DNA of 64,000 nt from Arion vulgaris (Eukaryota > Mollusca > Gastropoda > Stylommatophora > Arionidae): NCBI GenBank assembly GCA_020796225.1, contig CM036762.1, positions 15,009,786 to 15,073,785 of the forward strand, in the 5' to 3' direction. The stretch's first letter is position 1. Every line of letters starts with the position of its first letter. Shown here piece after piece: positions 45,601 through 60,600 of the stretch. A program made the translations under genes and the position numbers. The notes below the pieces were generated by a model that was not told the origin of the DNA, did no database searches, and worked only from the letters and a program-made list of their open reading frames with translations.

Positions 45601-48600
45601 CAGGAGCTTCACAGTTATCTTTCATTAATATATCATTTTCTAATAACAAATGTGTGATTCCTTCAACTTCATCTATTTCTCTCCCAACAGAGATATTTAT
45701 TCCATTAGATTCTTCACTCAAATTCAAGTCAGACGGAGATATATCGCTAATAATCGATGATTTGTTATTTAGGTCAACATTATGACCACTTTCAAATTTA
45801 TCATCAGCTTGTGATAACATTCTGATATCTTCTAGATTGTCAACAACAGTTGTATTTTCAGACGAGAACTCTGACAAAATATTGACATGCTCTTGGTTAC
45901 AACCGGAACTCTCTGCAATTAACGTTTTTTCAATATCTTCATCTTCATCATTTTCTCCATCTTGTATAAGGTTGAAAGAATCCATTGATATCTCACATGC
46001 AATATCCTCATCCATGCCAGGGTAGTACTCATGATTTTTCAGCAGAGAAAATTCTTTCTCAGGTGAAGGTGGATCAGACTGGAAGGCGTTAGCACTGAAA
46101 TCAAATAAATATTCATTGAAACCAACAAGAGCCAAAAAGAAATATGGTAATAGAAAATATATTTGTTGAGCTGTCTTCTTCTTCTGCATTTGCCGCTGTG
46201 AATTCAGGCATTAGCCATGACGTCTGGAATGGCGCTTCTGACAGATTTTTGCTTGAAAACCTGCACTTGACTAGTGTCCCTTGCCATGCAGGCAGGCCTT
46301 CACCGACTTCACAGGTGTTGAGCTGTCTTAAATGGACAGGATGATTTGCCTTTCCTTTGCTCGTTTAAAATATATTGTCTGCAATGTTGTCTCTTGTATA
46401 AGGGATGAGAATAAGGTGTTTTAAGAGCCCCAGGGGAAATGCTGGAGCCAATGAATATGATGTGTGCATGTATGTTATATGTGTATACATGTGTGTTTGT
46501 ATGTTGTTTCGTCTCAAACTTACAAGCACAAAAAAGCTTATCACATGTGTTTGAGCAAACATGTCCGATCGAATCTGATCTGATTATTCTGTGTTCAACA
46601 GACTGAGCTGGTTATGATAGACACGGCTTAGTAAAGCTTGTTTTTTTGGAAAGCTAGCTGGCTGTGTTCTTAAAAACACTTGTCTGTAGAGCTAGGCAAT
46701 GGGTGCTGTAAGAAATAAGAGTTTTCGGTTTGAATCCTGTGTTTGGTCAATTGTTTTTCTGGAAGCCCCAAATACTTGTTCAGTCTATTTATTGGTCATC
46801 TCTTGTATCAGCTTCTCTGTATTTTGTAGTTCACACATAGGTCAGTGTAGTTCTCTTTCCAGCTTTGTTTCACTGGGCCGGTGGGTGTGCCTCAGTATAT
46901 CACATTCAGAACAGTCTTACAAGTATGTGCTCTACTTTCTGGATTGACTGTCCATATGTACATATAGCTGAAGAATTGTCACCACCTGTACAAATAGCTG
47001 ACTTGTCAATCTTGAATTTTGTATTAATATGGCTGTAGAGTCCATCCATTGTGTCCTGTTTCAAGGTACAAAAAAAGACAACCTGTTCTAGTCTATTCAT
47101 AGTTTAGTTGTCATCTTGTGTTGGTACTGATGACTTTCTGATTGATTTGCACATGTTTATAATATTGATCTTCAGCAATTACTTTTACATTATTCACAAC
47201 TGCTACAACTAGATAATGCATAACAGACATTTATATTTACTAAGCTAAGCTATTGGGAGGAAATAGAGAAATATATACATTTCATTGGAACAGAAAACTT
47301 GTAAGGTTCATATGCTAAATCCAAAATACCTTGTCATCAACTAAAAATTATAACAAAATGGGGTTTCAAAAATGATCACTGTAACGTAAAATACATGATA
47401 CGTATGAGACCTTAAGATGCAGTGAATGAGATGACAGAAGTAAGAGTTTAGGTAAGCAAACCAGAGCTAACCAAGTATTATGAGTACCTTAACTGGAAGA
47501 TAACTATACAACAACCATTGCTAGGACAGATTACTAAAAACAAGTGACTATAGAAAGAATATACACCAAACAATCTAGGAAATATAATTAGACATTCTCT
47601 TGTTTGAAGCCAATAGAGAAGATAAAAGTGTTAAATTAACGATAAAATGAAGATGAAAAGTTAAAAAGAAGACAAAGCAATAAGAAAATCATTGGTGAAA
47701 CTTCTTCTTCTGCATTCACCCGCTATGAATTCATGCGTAGTTTGGGCGCCTAGTATGGCGCTTCTGATTTGTGCATGAAGGCCTGCTTTCCTTATTATCA
47801 GTATCCCCCGCCATACACGCATGTCTTCTCCAACTGCAGAGGTATTAGTGGAAATGAAGGAGAGAACTTTAAATTGAAATTGGTAGCAAATGAATAAGTT
47901 GTACAACTATGGTCCATAGAAAATGGTACGGATGAACAATGCTAATAAAGATAATTAAAGTGTCTAGAATGCTTTACTTCAAGAAATTATTTTAAAATCA
48001 AACTTAAAAAAAAACAACTTCAACACCAAACACAATCAGTAACAAGTTAGAATAAAATCCTAAACACAACATATTCCTATTCTGAGACTATCAGTATCAT
48101 GATTTCTTGGAATAAGTCTACATTTCAAGAGGAAAATGCATTAACATTCTAATTGGGCTGAATGTTAGGGAAAAATCAATGATTATTACTGACCTCTGAC
48201 TTTCATAAGTATGATATGATGATGGTGATGAATCTCCTTGAAGGCCATATAAAGAGGAACCGGAATAAGCTGATTTAAAACTGTTCAGTGAAGTGAGCTA
48301 TTGAGAATAAATGGAATATAAATAGTAATAATTATTTATGCATAAAACATGATGATAATGGTGTTCTTCCAATGAAGAAAATTTCTACCGGCCTAAACAA
48401 ATGGGAAAAAACTAGCTGATAACCAAGCTATATAGAAAACCACATTATGCAAAGGTGCAGAATCTTTCGAAGAAACAAGTTGTTACAGTTACACATTTGG
48501 GTCTCTGTGGCAAAGTGGTCAAACAGCTTGTCTTGTGTTCTAAATATTAGGGGTTTAAATCCTTGGGTGCTGTTTGGTTGACGAATGCATTTTTCCCGGA

Positions 48601-51600
48601 GATCCACAGGACTTTCGCTGGAGCTAATGAGTTTATTTTTTGTGCAATACACTCGGCAACTTGCACACCATTTCTATGGAAAGGGACTAGTCATAAAGGG
48701 AAACTCGGGCCAATGAAGTCAATCCTTTGCCTTCAAATGTCTTCATACAATGCATTCATTACTAATTTTTCTGTCAGGCTGTGACTCTCCACTGATCAAC
48801 ATCTGTATACTTCATTTCTTCAGTTGGCCTGTCAGTGTCAATGCAGAGTCACAATTAATTAACCAGTTATTATACTCTTTCCTTAATTGGTTCATTGATA
48901 GTTTGTCTGGAACTTGAAACTGAACAATCATTCCTACTGGACAAGATCAAATATTAGCATGCAATTCTTACATCTCTCACCATCTTTATTACATCGAGGA
49001 CCCTAGCCGGTGCTATGGGGTTGGTGCACTACAGCTGAGATCTTCCTATGTAAGAAAGAGATCGGAGAACACATGGTTACTCACCAAAGTACAATGATGA
49101 TGGTCCTATCAATCAAGCAATCAAGTAATGCAGTAATAAAGCATCTGATCGGCATCTAAAAACCCCTTCAAAATATTATTTGGCTGTAGTTTTGTAACAT
49201 CTGTAGTTATTATTAGGATTGCAGCATTTTTATTTGAGAGCAGATAATTTTTGTCTTATACTGTGACCAAGCCAATATTTTTGCAATCCATTTTATGAGT
49301 TGTCTATCTCTTCACGAGGATCGTTTGGCCAAATGGATAAGAGCACAGGCTTCCATTCAGGAGACTCAGGTTTCAATCACTGATAAGGTTAAGGAATTTT
49401 TTGTCGGGTACATAAAGAAAACATCTCAACCTGACACGTTTTGCGCCGACTGCACTGGTCATGTGGCCATTAAATTTCTCAGGCTCATACCCCCTTACAC
49501 TGCCCTAAAAGCGGTATTACAGGCAATAAGGACAGGATTTTTAAAATATCTTTACAAATTTGTTTATTTGATTTTGTTTTTTTATCTGTTCAGCTCATTC
49601 TATTCAATAACGAATAACATTCTATTGAACATATTACGATCCAAAGAAAAATGACACAAAAGTAGTGAAGACTCACAGATCCCAAAGAACCACAATGGTA
49701 ACTATATAGCATCGACCCACAATTCTCTATTTCTCCTGTAGTATCAACTTTGCTCCTCTTTCTGTAACACAAAATAATAGATATAAGCAGAACTGATCAA
49801 AATGAAAGCAAAAATGTTGGAAGATTACAGCAAATAAACATCCTTTTTCTTCTTGTCTATAACACTTTCGCTGCCACAGACGATAAAAGTCGGCGAAGTA
49901 CAAACTCGTGCCGATTGATATCTTTTTAAACGGGAGTATCGCTTGCTGAAAACGGGTCGTGTGACGACTACTTCGTATTGTTCCGACGAGCTCTCCAAAA
50001 TGGCGGATCTAACACACACGCGGTAAACATCGGGATAAGTCCGATTTTTCGTAAGTAAACAAACATTTTCAAAATGGACGATGTAGCTGATGAATAGTGA
50101 TGTCCAAAATGACTCTTTTCTGACTTTTTAGCCAGTGATAGTGTTAAAACGAACTCTGAATATGATATGAATTTGAACTGTGATTCACGTGACGATGTTT
50201 ATAGATCAATAACAGATATTGTCACGGTTACGGGAGTAGATGACAGACACCTAACTTGAAAACAACGGCATATCATACTGTGGATAGGTATGAGGATATC
50301 AGTTACTACAATAGCTTGTGGATTATAAAGAATATATTCCACATATAGACAGGTTAGTAGCTCATTAATATATGAACACTATTCCATAGTTTAAAAGTCC
50401 TAAGTTTATTAGTTTATTTTTATGATTTTTTGAAATTGTCACTCTGAAAACTGATCATACCGAAAAATAGCGTGGCACTGGGCCAGACTTTGTTGAAAAA
50501 TGCGTGGCAGCGAAAGTGTTAATCCTGTTTTGTCTCACAGGATAAGAAGAGGTTTCTAGAACGGGCTTTTGTGTGCGCTTAATAAACAGTGTTTTTCACC
50601 ATCTCTGTTATCTCTGAAGTCCACCTTTCTGTGGACTGTTGTTTGTTTTGTACATGCTGTACGGAGTAGCATTGCTCTTTGAGGTACACTGTCTGTTGGT
50701 AATCTGCTTATGTGGCTGAACTATTTAATTTGTTGTTTCTTGGTGAAGTTCAGTACTGTTGTTGTACCCACTTTTTTCCTGATGTCTTCAATTCAAAATC
50801 GGTCTCTTGATACCCCCAGCATTCTGCATAGACACTTCATCTCTGCAGTGACTAGTTTTCTTCTATAATTTGATGGCAACATCCAGGTTTGTCACTGATA
50901 ATCTAACATAGCTTAATGTATAAAAGTGAACACTGATAATCTTCCTGTTAAGTTAAAATTGATGCTCTGTTCAAAGTGAACCCCACTTTCCCTTAAGTGT
51001 ACCAGTTTGTATCGAATGGAGGTCTCTGTAGCTAAGTGGTTATGCCCTTGCCATGCGTTCCAATGGTCAGGTGTTCAAATTCAGACGATGCTGTTCTGTT
51101 CACATGTGTATTTTTGCCAGAGATCCCAAGGATTTTTGCCGGCGCTATGGAGTTTTTGTTTTGTGCAATACTCTCGTCAGGTAGCGTACCAATTCTGCAG
51201 AGGGGGACTGAGTCATATGGAGTAAAAAACCCAGTGCAATGAAGTCAATCCTTCGTCTTTAGACCTTTAAGTTTGTATAGATGTGATTAAATTCACATTT
51301 TCAGAGACCACTCAAACGTGAAATTACTTACATATGCACTTCAGACAAGAAGTTGCCAGTAACACACTGTCCATGGGAGATGCTTATATTACTTGGATCT
51401 AGTCAAATACAAAAAAATAGTTTATAAAACAAAGAAATAATAAGCATCATCTCCAGGACAATACATATTCTATTAAAAAGTTACGTAAAGAACAAGTTGT
51501 CATACCATTTGCTTCTTCTTTGCGATCACTATATTGATGATAATACCATCAGAAGCATTCTTATGATGAAGTAGACAGTTTTCTATAACTCATCTCTGGT

Positions 51601-54600
51601 GCCGTGTAGTTTTTAATTAGTGCTGTGTTCTAGGGCCAGCATCCCTTTCTAGGGAAGACATTTAGGGGACAGTCTTGCAGGACATGTTCTGTGGTTTGAT
51701 CAGCAGTGCCACAGGGACACAGAGAGGATGGAAACAATCAAAACCTGTGTACGAGTTTATTCAGTATGTTATGCCCTGTCTTGAGTCAGAATATGATGAT
51801 CTGTCTTTGTCTGTAGAGTGTGTGATAGTCGTCGTTGGATAGTTTAGGTTCTTTTCAAATTGTCCTGGATAGCTGTTGTCAGACCATTAGATGTCCAGAC
51901 CATGTTGACAGTTATTAGGGATATGGTGTTTGATCCATATTTTCTTTGACCAGTGCCACACGATGGTGTGATTTGGTCAACATTATGCTGGCTACCCTTT
52001 AGTTTCTAATGATTCTCTGGTACCCATTTGCGGCTGGATTGACCTAAGAGCTGTTTGTGGTCGAATAGAATCCTACTTCAACTGAGGATTGAATCGAGAT
52101 CATTCATCTAGGAAGAAAGTACACTAACCACTATGCTAACATGAATCTCACATATATTAGGATATAATTATGTTTAGCAACGACTTATATTATGGAAGTT
52201 GGCACAGTTTAATATTAGTGAGCTGAATTTGTGAACCAACAGACGGTCTTCAGTTCCTGAGAGTCTCTCAGTTAAATTTGGTACCCAGAATTTCTGAGTT
52301 AGAGGAGAAAATTCAGAATCTTAATGCATGGATGCGGATTCCATTTTTTGGTGCTAAATGTATAAAAGTAGATGACTTAATCAAGTGCCATGCCTGCTAG
52401 CATAGGCGATCACCTCCCCTCCACAACTCTCTCTACCTGGTGCATTTAATTACTTCTGACTTCGATCTTTTGTCGAACCATGATGTCAGACGATCCAACA
52501 TCTCGCTCTGCATTCCACGATCTCTCCTTCCCTGAATTTTACCCGCTGTCATCAGATGTTCTAAACCTCCTCTTCGCATTATATGCCCGAAGAATCTTAA
52601 TTGTCTGATTCTTATTCTTGAGATAAGGTTTCTTTGTGAATATACGACTAACATCAGCAAAATGGATAGACAGGCTTGATCACTGATTTACAACAGACAC
52701 TAAATTTTTTAAACTGCGCTTTAGTCATCTAAATTTTTATAAACCATTCACTAATGTCAAAGTGATATCTTAGTCATGAATATCCTTTGCTTTTTGTGAT
52801 AACTATATTGAGACTACTATACAGTAGTGAGAGATCTGCAGTAGTATAGTTGTTAGCAAACTCGCTTGTTAGGCTAGTGGTCCAGGTTCAGTTCTACAGT
52901 GGGTGTGGAATTTTTTTCAATAGTAACAGCTTTCATGTCGATCCAGCCTCAATTGGGTACCAGGAAAAGCACTGGGAAGTAAAGGCGGCATCACAACACC
53001 ACCATTGTGTGCCAGCGGTCAATGTAAATTCCGAGCCTCATACTGTATTAGTCAATATACCTCTAGGTATGAAAAGGGCTCCTTTTTATACAGTAGTGAG
53101 AGCTGGAAAATAATACATAACATCATAAACAAGTCAAAGATCCTGCAAGACTGTCCCATGTGTGTCCTCCCTAGAAAGGAATGCTGGCCCTACAACACAA
53201 CAGTACATTCAAAACTACATGGCATTAGAGATGAGTTCCAGACAAGTCAACTTCATCATAAGAACGCGTCTAGCAGTATAATTATCAAAATAGCAATCGC
53301 AAGAAGAAGAAACACACACAAGCTGGAGACATTTGAAAATAAATGTTTAAAAGGAATCGCAAATTTTCTGTTTTCTGACCAAATATGAATGTAAATGAAG
53401 AGCTTATAAACTGAACAAACTGAATGAACAAACTGTGCATCATTGGAGACCATCATTAAAAGATGAAAGTGAAAGTGGATTAGGCATGTATGTTGTATGC
53501 CAGTAGGGACATTGGTTAGGACAGCTCTACAATGGACAGCAGATGGGAAAAGAAGTCCTGGACGTTTAAAGGAAACGTGGGAGAAGATCTGTAGAAAGAG
53601 AGTAAAAAAATGTTGGTCTGCCGAGAGAAACAATTAGTAGAAAGTGACAGAATAGCAACAATAGAATTCTCTTGTGGAAGCCTTATGTGTCAAACGGTTC
53701 ACAAAGAAAATATAAATAGATAGATAGCTCAATAGAATGCACCTGGGAGCACTTTCTCATATCATCATTATACAAAGCAGATATAACAATAATTCTGGAA
53801 CAATTTGAAGTTGGACAGCAGGTCATTTCTGTATAAAATTTGTACCAAAATAACAGCAAATTAATTTCCATGGCACATGGTAAATAACTAAAAAATAATG
53901 TTAAATCTTGCAATATATGTTTTATTAGTACACAAAGCAGATATAACAATGATTCTGGGACATTTTCATCCATGAAACATGTTCAAGATATACAAAAATA
54001 ACAGACTTGGAACGGATGACAAGTTTATCATGATAAAATGTAATGTAAAACCAAGGTACATCCATATGAGCATTAAATAACCAAATTTCTCAGTAAATAA
54101 AAAACATAAATTTCAACTTACAAAAGAGCCTTGATTCAGTTTTTTCAAGTTCAAGCATTGCCATATCTCTCATAAAATACTGAAATAAGGGAACAAAATA
54201 ATATATGTGAGATGATTATCTGGGATGAATATCTGGGCTCAATAATTAACAATAACGGTGACTGATCCAAAGAGATCTCAAGAAGATTGGCAATAGCTAT
54301 CAAGAAGTTAAACACAATGAAGAACATGTGGCAAAGCACCTGCAAAATACTAAAATTAAAAATATTGAGAGCATGCATTTTCCCAGTGGCTACTTATGGT
54401 TGTGAATCATGGACTATTACACAGAAATTAAGAATGAAAATCCAGTCCTTCGAAACTAAATGCTACAGAAAGATCCTACGAATACCATGGACAGAAAAAG
54501 AAAGAACACTGATGTCCTGAAAGAACTAAATGTTAAAGAGAATTGGCTGATAAACAACATACTATACAGAAAAATTACATACTTTGGTCACATCAAGCCT

Positions 54601-57600
54601 GGAAAGAACAATACTAGAGGGCAGGGTCCCAGGATACAGAGGCAGACCAAGAAGAAGATGGCTATAAGATATTAAAGAAACCATGAACATGACCATCGAC
54701 GAAGTGGGTGAACTGGCAAGAGACAAGAGTGAATTTCAGATGTGCTGCAAAGAGAGCAACGTCCTATAAAGGATACGCACCTTGATGATGATGATGAGAT
54801 GATAATCTGATTTAAAAAGTAATCCAGAAGTAGACTGATACATAAAAACTCTGAAAACGAATATTTTCTGTTCAACTGCTATGAATTCAAGTGTAGTCTT
54901 GTCACCTCTGACTGACTGAGTTTCCTTATATTTATCCATGTCCTTTCCAGTGATTTTTTCCACTCCAGATCTATTAATCTAGTTATGCTACTTTATAAAT
55001 ATTTCCACTGTCTATTCAGTTCATGAATTTATTTGATTTGTAAATTTGTTGCGTGTTCTTTGCTTGATACAAGTCTTGTGGTAAGAAATTTACTTTGCGG
55101 TGTGTACTCTATAAAACTGTCATAATTTGTATTTTGCTTTCCTTTTCTGTTGCTATTTACTTTTACTGCAATCTGTATTTAAAACAGTTCAGCAGAATAT
55201 CAATATACCTACTGACTCCATGAGTATGATTCGTAAAGTCAAAACTGGAATAGTGAGATGAAACTGGGTGGAGGGTACTGATACAGACAGGGATCAGATA
55301 AATCACCTTCATTTTTATCCCTGGGTAAGCAGCAGTCTGGGGTAATGAACGAGCTGATAGATTGACTGGCATGGCTATTTTTTTTTTTTTTTTTTTTTCT
55401 TTCGTCCGCTTTCAACTCAGACGAAGTTCCATCTCTGAAACTGATTTTTCGTGAAAATCTGTTTTTCCAATTTCTAACAATGGCAGCAGCGTGCACATAG
55501 TAAATTACTTTACACTGGCAGCCGTGTGCTCAATGTACTCGTAATTAGTATTCCTCGCCATACAGGCAGATTTTCTCCGACTTCAGAGGTACTCACGTTA
55601 TCGTCCTGAGTAAGACCAGAGGACTCGAACAAATGCCGGACAGTAGGTTCGAACCCGAGCTATGAGGCGTCTCACAGCTAGCAGGCCGAGCTACTATCAA
55701 CTACTCTAGACAGTCCCCCGACTGGCATGGCTATGATAACAGAGGGAGCTGCAATGGACCAAATGACATTCTTAACGCATTGAGTCTTTCCGAACATAGG
55801 AATTTCAGAGTTGTGAATCCCAGTCGCTGACCAGATTGAGAGAGATAGGTACAGCCCAAAAAAAACGACATTCCAAATATGCAAAAAGATCGATTAATCA
55901 ATATCGAACTGGTATGTTCGCCGCTGGAGCCTACTGGATTTGTTGAAGTGGGAATCGAAGCACCTATGGACATGTCCGAAGTGTTATAATGATAGTCCTC
56001 ATATAACTGAAAACTGATCAATGCAATTAGATGCAAATACAAATTTATTGAAAAAACTTACAGTATAATTCAAAGCACTCATCTATTTATCAAAGCACTT
56101 ACCTCAGTGATAATTATTTCAATAACAAAAACAAAATTAAACATAGATCAAGTAGTACATTCTGAACTAACCTCATGGATGTGAGTCAGTTTTCTCATTC
56201 CTTCTTTAGCTCCCCAGGAACATAATTCATGCAGTCCTCGAAGTGGTGCATTAAAACGTTTGGCCTTCTTTGTTTTAACAAGAACAGGCTGTAGAAGGTT
56301 ACAGATCATGAATTAAGAATAGACTGAAAACTGTTAAAGATAGAAATGAATCAGAACAAGCTGAAGACAGTTATAATAATTACAATTTCCCCCAGCCTTT
56401 TCAGACCTTAATATATGAAGTGCCTGTGACTTTACATTTTTAAGCCCTAGTTGGCAGGAGGTAGGAGGGTCAATTCATTTCCTCACATGTGGAATGTCAA
56501 GTGTACATAAATCACTGAGAATAAACTGAATACAGATACAGAAATTAAAAGAGTGAAAAAGTTATATAATATAAATTTTTTTTAATAGACTGAAAACCAC
56601 TACAGAAATAAAAAAGCACAGACTGAAAACAGAAATCAAGGAAAATAGTTACAGAAATCAAGAACAACAAACTGAAAACACAGAACTCTGAATAGACTGA
56701 AAATAGTTACCAAAAAAAATCAAGATGAATAGAATGAAAAATTGTACAGTCGTTAGTGCACTTGCTCCAAAGACGTGTGGTCCCAGGTTCGAAAATACTC
56801 TCAGTCGGAGGGGTTTTTTCTGACTGTAGTGGTTCTCATGTTGACCCAGCCGCAACAGGATACCTGACAAACACTGGGAACTACAGGTGACCGGCTAGAT
56901 TGTGGTTCACATCACTCACCGTTTTAGAAATCTCTTCTTGACCTGATGCTGTGAGGCAAACAGGATTGGAGAAAAGAAAGAAAGAAAAATCACTCACTGT
57001 GAGCCATTAGTCAAAGAAAAATATGGACCTAACACCATCTTCCCCAATATACCTCATAGTAAAAAAAACAGGTTCTCTCTCTCTCTTCCCCCTTTCCCTT
57101 AGATGGGCTAACATGAAAAATGGATGCATAGACAATTGTCGCTGTGTGGGCCATGTAATGAAAGCTTATATGATTGGAGTAAATAGCAACAATGGGGAAA
57201 AGTGAAACTGGAAACAATAAAATGAAGTGGATAGCTTATAATATGGAACAAGTCAACAACATAGCTGGGTAAAAATATGAGAGGTTGTGAAGGTACATGC
57301 TCGTTTACATCGGTTGAAATGGTACATAAGAAAGTAGGTATAAATAATTTCTACAATACTAGAAGACATATTTCTCTCTGCTCCTCATGGAGTATAGGGC
57401 CTCAACAGCTGTTCACCACTTTCCCAGTCTCTCGCAGTTTTCTTTATGGCTTTCCAGGATAGTCCAGTATCCTTCAGTTCCTCAAGAAGTCCAGACCTGT
57501 TCAAGATATCCCCTTTTCTGCTTTCCCTGTAGGTTCCATTCAAGTTCTTGAAGTAGTGGAAAACTGGTTAAAGTATATATCTTTGCAATAATAAAAGCAC

Positions 57601-60600
57601 CACTATAGATACTCTGTCCCTTTCAGCTAGCTCAAAGTGTCAGCTTTAGAGTACTTACACATTAGCTCTGCCAACGATTCCAAAATGTTCTCAAACTCAG
57701 AAAGTCTAGGTATGCATTTTCAGGCTGAATTAATTAGGGAAGTGACCATCAGCTGACTCCTATACAGAACTATATACTGCCTAGCTGACTCCTATACAGA
57801 ACTATATACTGCCTACCTGACTACTATACAGAACTATATACTGCCTAGCTGACTCCTATACAGAAATATATACTGCCTACCTGACTCCTATACAGAAATA
57901 TATACTGCCTAGCTGACTCCTATACAGAACTATATACTGCCTACCTGACTCCTACACAGAACAATATACTGCCTAGCTGATTCCTTTACAGATTGGTTAT
58001 TGGTTACTAAACTGACGTCATTGCACTCCGGGCAGACCCACAGGTGCTCAGTCTCCCCAACAGATATCGAAGAGTATGCATACTGATGGTTCCTGTGGCT
58101 CACTGATTCCTATACAGAACTATATACTATCAAAATTTCAAATAGTCTACACATCCTATTGCCCTGAAAGCTTTTATTTCTTCATATACAAATAGGTAGA
58201 AGCAGGTTTACCTTATATTCTCTAGGCTTGAACAGAGATAACAGAGACATCCTTTGCTCTTTGAGGTGACCACCTAAGACATTAAATCAAATTATACAAA
58301 TACATCAATTTTTGAAAAAATTGAATATATCTTCTTCTTCTTCTTCTTATCAATCACTTGTTAAAACACTCTTTGTGATTTGTATGTGATCTGAGCCTAA
58401 GAGCAATTGTACATTGTGCCAGTTAGTGCGTCTACAAGTAGACCAGCATATACGATTTCTGCCACACTTTTATTTACTAGGGTAGCTTCCCTAGGCCCCT
58501 ACCTCAGTCGTCTTTTACCACATGCCTTGTTGGTCGCAGTGTTACTATTCTTTGCTCCCTTCGAACCCCGACAGTAGACTGGCGAAATGGAATATCAAAC
58601 ATTCTTATGATGAGAAAATCATCTGTGTTACTATCACAATTCAAGCCTCGATATAAGGGAAGACTGCACTAAAACTATGTAGCAAATGTGAAACATGTAA
58701 AAACAAAGTACAGTAGTTTTATGAAGTACGAAAACAATTTACAGCATTGTTTTTTTTTTTAATCTGAAAAGGATTTGAAGGAAGTAGTGATTTTTTTGGG
58801 TTGAAAGAGAATGTAATGCAAAGACCGGGGTTAAAACATGTAAGACCAGGGGAAAATTATGGAGAAGAACGATAGAAGATGACAGAAAGAAAAACAATAC
58901 TGAACAGTCCAATACCATGGCATGGAAGATTGTGAATAATGGAAGTGAATGTCAATGCTTGAGACATAAAGTTGTGGAAATTCATGATCGTCAAAGCCAG
59001 CAAACACAGCACCTGATGATGATCGTTAGCTTGTTTAACATATGGCTGGTATCTAATGGGGGGAGGAAAGGGAGGGGGGGTTTCCTCTGTGACGTGGAGG
59101 TAATGTGCTTGCCTCTTGCTCCTATGGCACTCAGTTATTTCCCATATGGAGCAATCAGGATATTTTTTTCAGTTATCCTGATCTCAATGTAGGTGAGATT
59201 AAGTTCCTAGTTATATTGGAAAAAAAATTTAAAGATTTCTTTAGTTCACCCACTATGAATTCAGGCAATGTCATAGCGTCTAATATGGCATCTCTGACTG
59301 ATTTTTGTATGAAAGCTTGCTTTCCTTATCGATCACCTGTGTCTTTTACTATTCACGCAAGCCTAACTCCGACCAGAGATACTTGTAATTTAGATCCCCA
59401 AGTAAAGGATAAAGGTTTCCTGTAATCAAAGAGTGTACAAAAAAAATATTGTAAGTCCTAAGTTCAAGTCAAGCTTGAAAAATAACTCTTCACAGTTGAA
59501 AATCGATAAGATTAGGCTGCAAAGCCTCTGTTCTGGCAAAGTTCATTAGAAAGAATTAAATAAAAATTCCTAATAAAATTTTCACCAACTTCAAAATGAC
59601 ATCAGGGACCCTCGTCTGTGATATGGAGTTTGTCCACTGCCTACCGAGTAAGAGATCGGAACACAAATAATTATTAAGCTGAAGTGCAATGCTGATGGTC
59701 CTAGCAATCAATTCCGTTGTAATCTCTGTGAATCCTGAAGGTTATCATTTGAATATGCACAAATAATCATGGAAAGTTGCTAATCACAGAACAACAGCAA
59801 AATAAAGATAAGGACATAATAGCATTTAAATAAACCAACTTTAAAAGATCTAACAGAATATACAACAAGCAGAAAATAAACTACAAGTTAACTGTAAAAT
59901 ACCAAGTAAAGAAGCAATAAAGTTATAAAAGTCATGAAAGAAGGAAAAGCGGATCGGCCACACATCGTCCAAACAGAGGACAAAGAAAACAATGACATAT
60001 CAACAGAGTAAGTCATTTTTCCAACTTCCTTTTGTTTTTCTCTACAACTTAATTTCCTTAGATGTTAGAATAGGATAAAATGACTATTAGAAGAGGTGAG
60101 AGGAGTCTAAGATGCAGTGGAACACATCGTCGAAGGATAAGCACCAGAGCTACAAATGGCGCTGAAGATGTGACAAAACACACCCAAGCTAAGGCTGCAT
60201 GAATCAGATTTCCACATCGCCCGAGTGGTTACCAGGGCCCAAATTTGGGGTGTAAAGAATAGAACCATTGTTACCTGCCACGCATGTTGTAAGAGGTGAC
60301 TAAGGAGGTTTGGCTGAAATCGGATGCACATGTCCTAAACTTCTAGAAGTATGTGCGTTTAGGGGCCTACCCACCCGAGTGGTTACCGGGCCCAAATTAG
60401 GGATGTAAAGAATAGAACCACTGTTACCTACCACGCATGTCGTAAGAGGCGACTAAGGATGTTTGGCTGAAATCGGATGCACGTGTCCTAAACATGTAGA
60501 AGTCTATATGTTTAGGGGCCTACCAAACCAATGTGCAACGTATACACGTTCTTGGCAAAGATCAAACATATCACAAAGAGGAATTAAAATTGGTCGTAAA

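Noticed and set aside
46095..46189. Extension of the large SMCR8 exon to an upstream ATG
   Set aside because: A good acceptor lies at 46095-46097, exon i joins there in phase, and the extra residues (MQKKKTAQQ) come from an antisense SINE-G tail.
49305..49380. Candidate tRNA-Arg gene
   Set aside because: Box B and the stems are degenerate and a SINE-like body follows, so it is a SINE head.
49295..49654. 119-codon plus-strand frame
   Set aside because: It starts in a tRNA-like SINE head and runs into AT-rich sequence, giving only a hydrophobic low-complexity tail.
55640..55719. Candidate tRNA gene with a good GGTTCGAACC box (antisense)
   Set aside because: The target-site duplication and poly(A) show it to be the head of a full-length SINE-G.
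57652..57704. Possible SMCR8 exon LSEFENILESLAELM with a GTAAGT donor
   Set aside because: Its phases fit neither neighbour, while exon d joins exon e directly in phase and matches the vertebrate protein across the junction.
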